Source: Filomicrobium sp. (GTDB lineage: Bacteria; Pseudomonadota; Alphaproteobacteria; Rhizobiales; Hyphomicrobiaceae). Taken from it: DNA of 64,000 nucleotides. Within the stretch, counting starts at the first letter, position 1. Every line of letters begins with the position of its first letter. Position numbers and translations under genes: made by a program. A model generated the notes under the pieces. That model was given only the letters and a program-made list of their open reading frames with translations, did not search any database and was not told where the DNA came from. Below, one piece after another: positions 62,744 to 64,000 of this stretch. The DNA lies in the NCBI GenBank assembly GCA_017792465.1, contig CP051234.1, forward strand, positions 3,008,501 through 3,072,500, given 5' to 3'.

Positions 62744-62821
62744 ATGAAAAACGTACTTTTGTTCCTCGTCGGCGTGCCAATCCCGATCATTATCCTGCTG
62801 AACGTCCTGGGCTATCTCTGA
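62744..62821 (+). CDS. 25-residue membrane microprotein
   Basis: A 25-codon gene beginning MKNVLLFLVGVP, almost entirely hydrophobic with a PIPIII core, ending in NVLGYL. One transmembrane helix is expected. Ribosome site ggagag lies six bases upstream of ATG 62744; ATG 62738 would overlap it. Similar microproteins with a GVPIPIIILL-type core occur in many Proteobacteria as I recall, but no function is established. It is on the strand opposite obg and proB, in their 325-bp gap. Confidence 0.65.
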   Translation: MKNVLLFLVGVPIPIIILLNVLGYL

Positions 62822-62916
62822 TTGGCCCTGCCGGCGGCTCGTCGTGCGGGAGGCTGCGCCGAGTGCCCTGAATTGCGGTTGGTCGGGCACGGCTTAGCGC
62901 GATTGCGGCGATCTCA

Positions 62917-63960
<1,044 letters not shown>

Positions 63961-64000
63961 TTACGCTTGATACGCGCTGGTTCTATTCGAGATGATCTGC

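Overview
The window looks like part of the chromosome of a methylotrophic alphaproteobacterium, most probably Hyphomicrobium or a close relative in the Rhizobiales. This is inferred from gene content and is not proven. The evidence is the moderately high GC, a two-gene NAD-dependent formate dehydrogenase of the Methylobacterium Fdh1 type, a three-subunit aldehyde:ferredoxin oxidoreductase, the obg-proB-proA-nadD-rsfS-rlmH order, and an alphaproteobacterial Zur-like regulator. I found no rRNA, tRNA, CRISPR array or insertion sequence.

Layout. 1-2836: a cut-off protein with two related beta-rich domains, then two phage- or GTA-like genes (tail-assembly-chaperone-like and DUF2793 fibre-like). 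3047-9491: cysQ, UDP-glucuronate 4-epimerase, a GlcD-type flavoprotein, a Tas-like aldo/keto reductase, a DUF6455 protein and UDP-glucose dehydrogenase. The two sugar-nucleotide genes together give UDP-glucose to UDP-GlcA to UDP-GalA for surface polysaccharide. 9965-13991: aorABC, a tungsten aldehyde oxidoreductase with Fe-S and FAD/NAD subunits. 14104-17062: a small membrane protein and helicase HrpB. 17360-30464: a secretion island with an unknown acidic protein, an RTX-tailed haem peroxidase, a 1543-residue cadherin/RTX/EF-hand protein, and a type I secretion ABC transporter with its adaptor. 30873-40420: a small XRE regulator, then a co-directional block with a divergent succinyl-CoA-synthetase-like CoA ligase (two subunits), formate dehydrogenase (fdh1B, fdh1A) and aceK. 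40510-47857 (minus strand): a second type I secretion pair, a PstS-like/OmpA fusion, an orphan Bug (TctC) binding protein and an XRE regulator with an extra domain. 48276-57512: an FAH-family hydrolase, a VWA protein, an 1126-residue membrane/coiled-coil protein of unknown function, thiolase, Zur and an SDR. 57574-63954 (minus strand): rlmH, rsfS, nadD, proA, a ybjN-like gene, proB and obg, with a 25-codon membrane microprotein gene on the plus strand.

How the genes work together. Two predicted tungsten enzymes (AorB and Fdh1A) lie about 23 kb apart and both pass electrons to NAD, which suggests oxidation of aldehydes and formate under C1 or related growth. The CoA ligase sits 10 bp upstream of fdh1B and has changed active-site loops, so it probably does not use succinate or malate. 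The two type I systems lack a local TolC. The first has two likely secreted substrates beside it, while the second has none.
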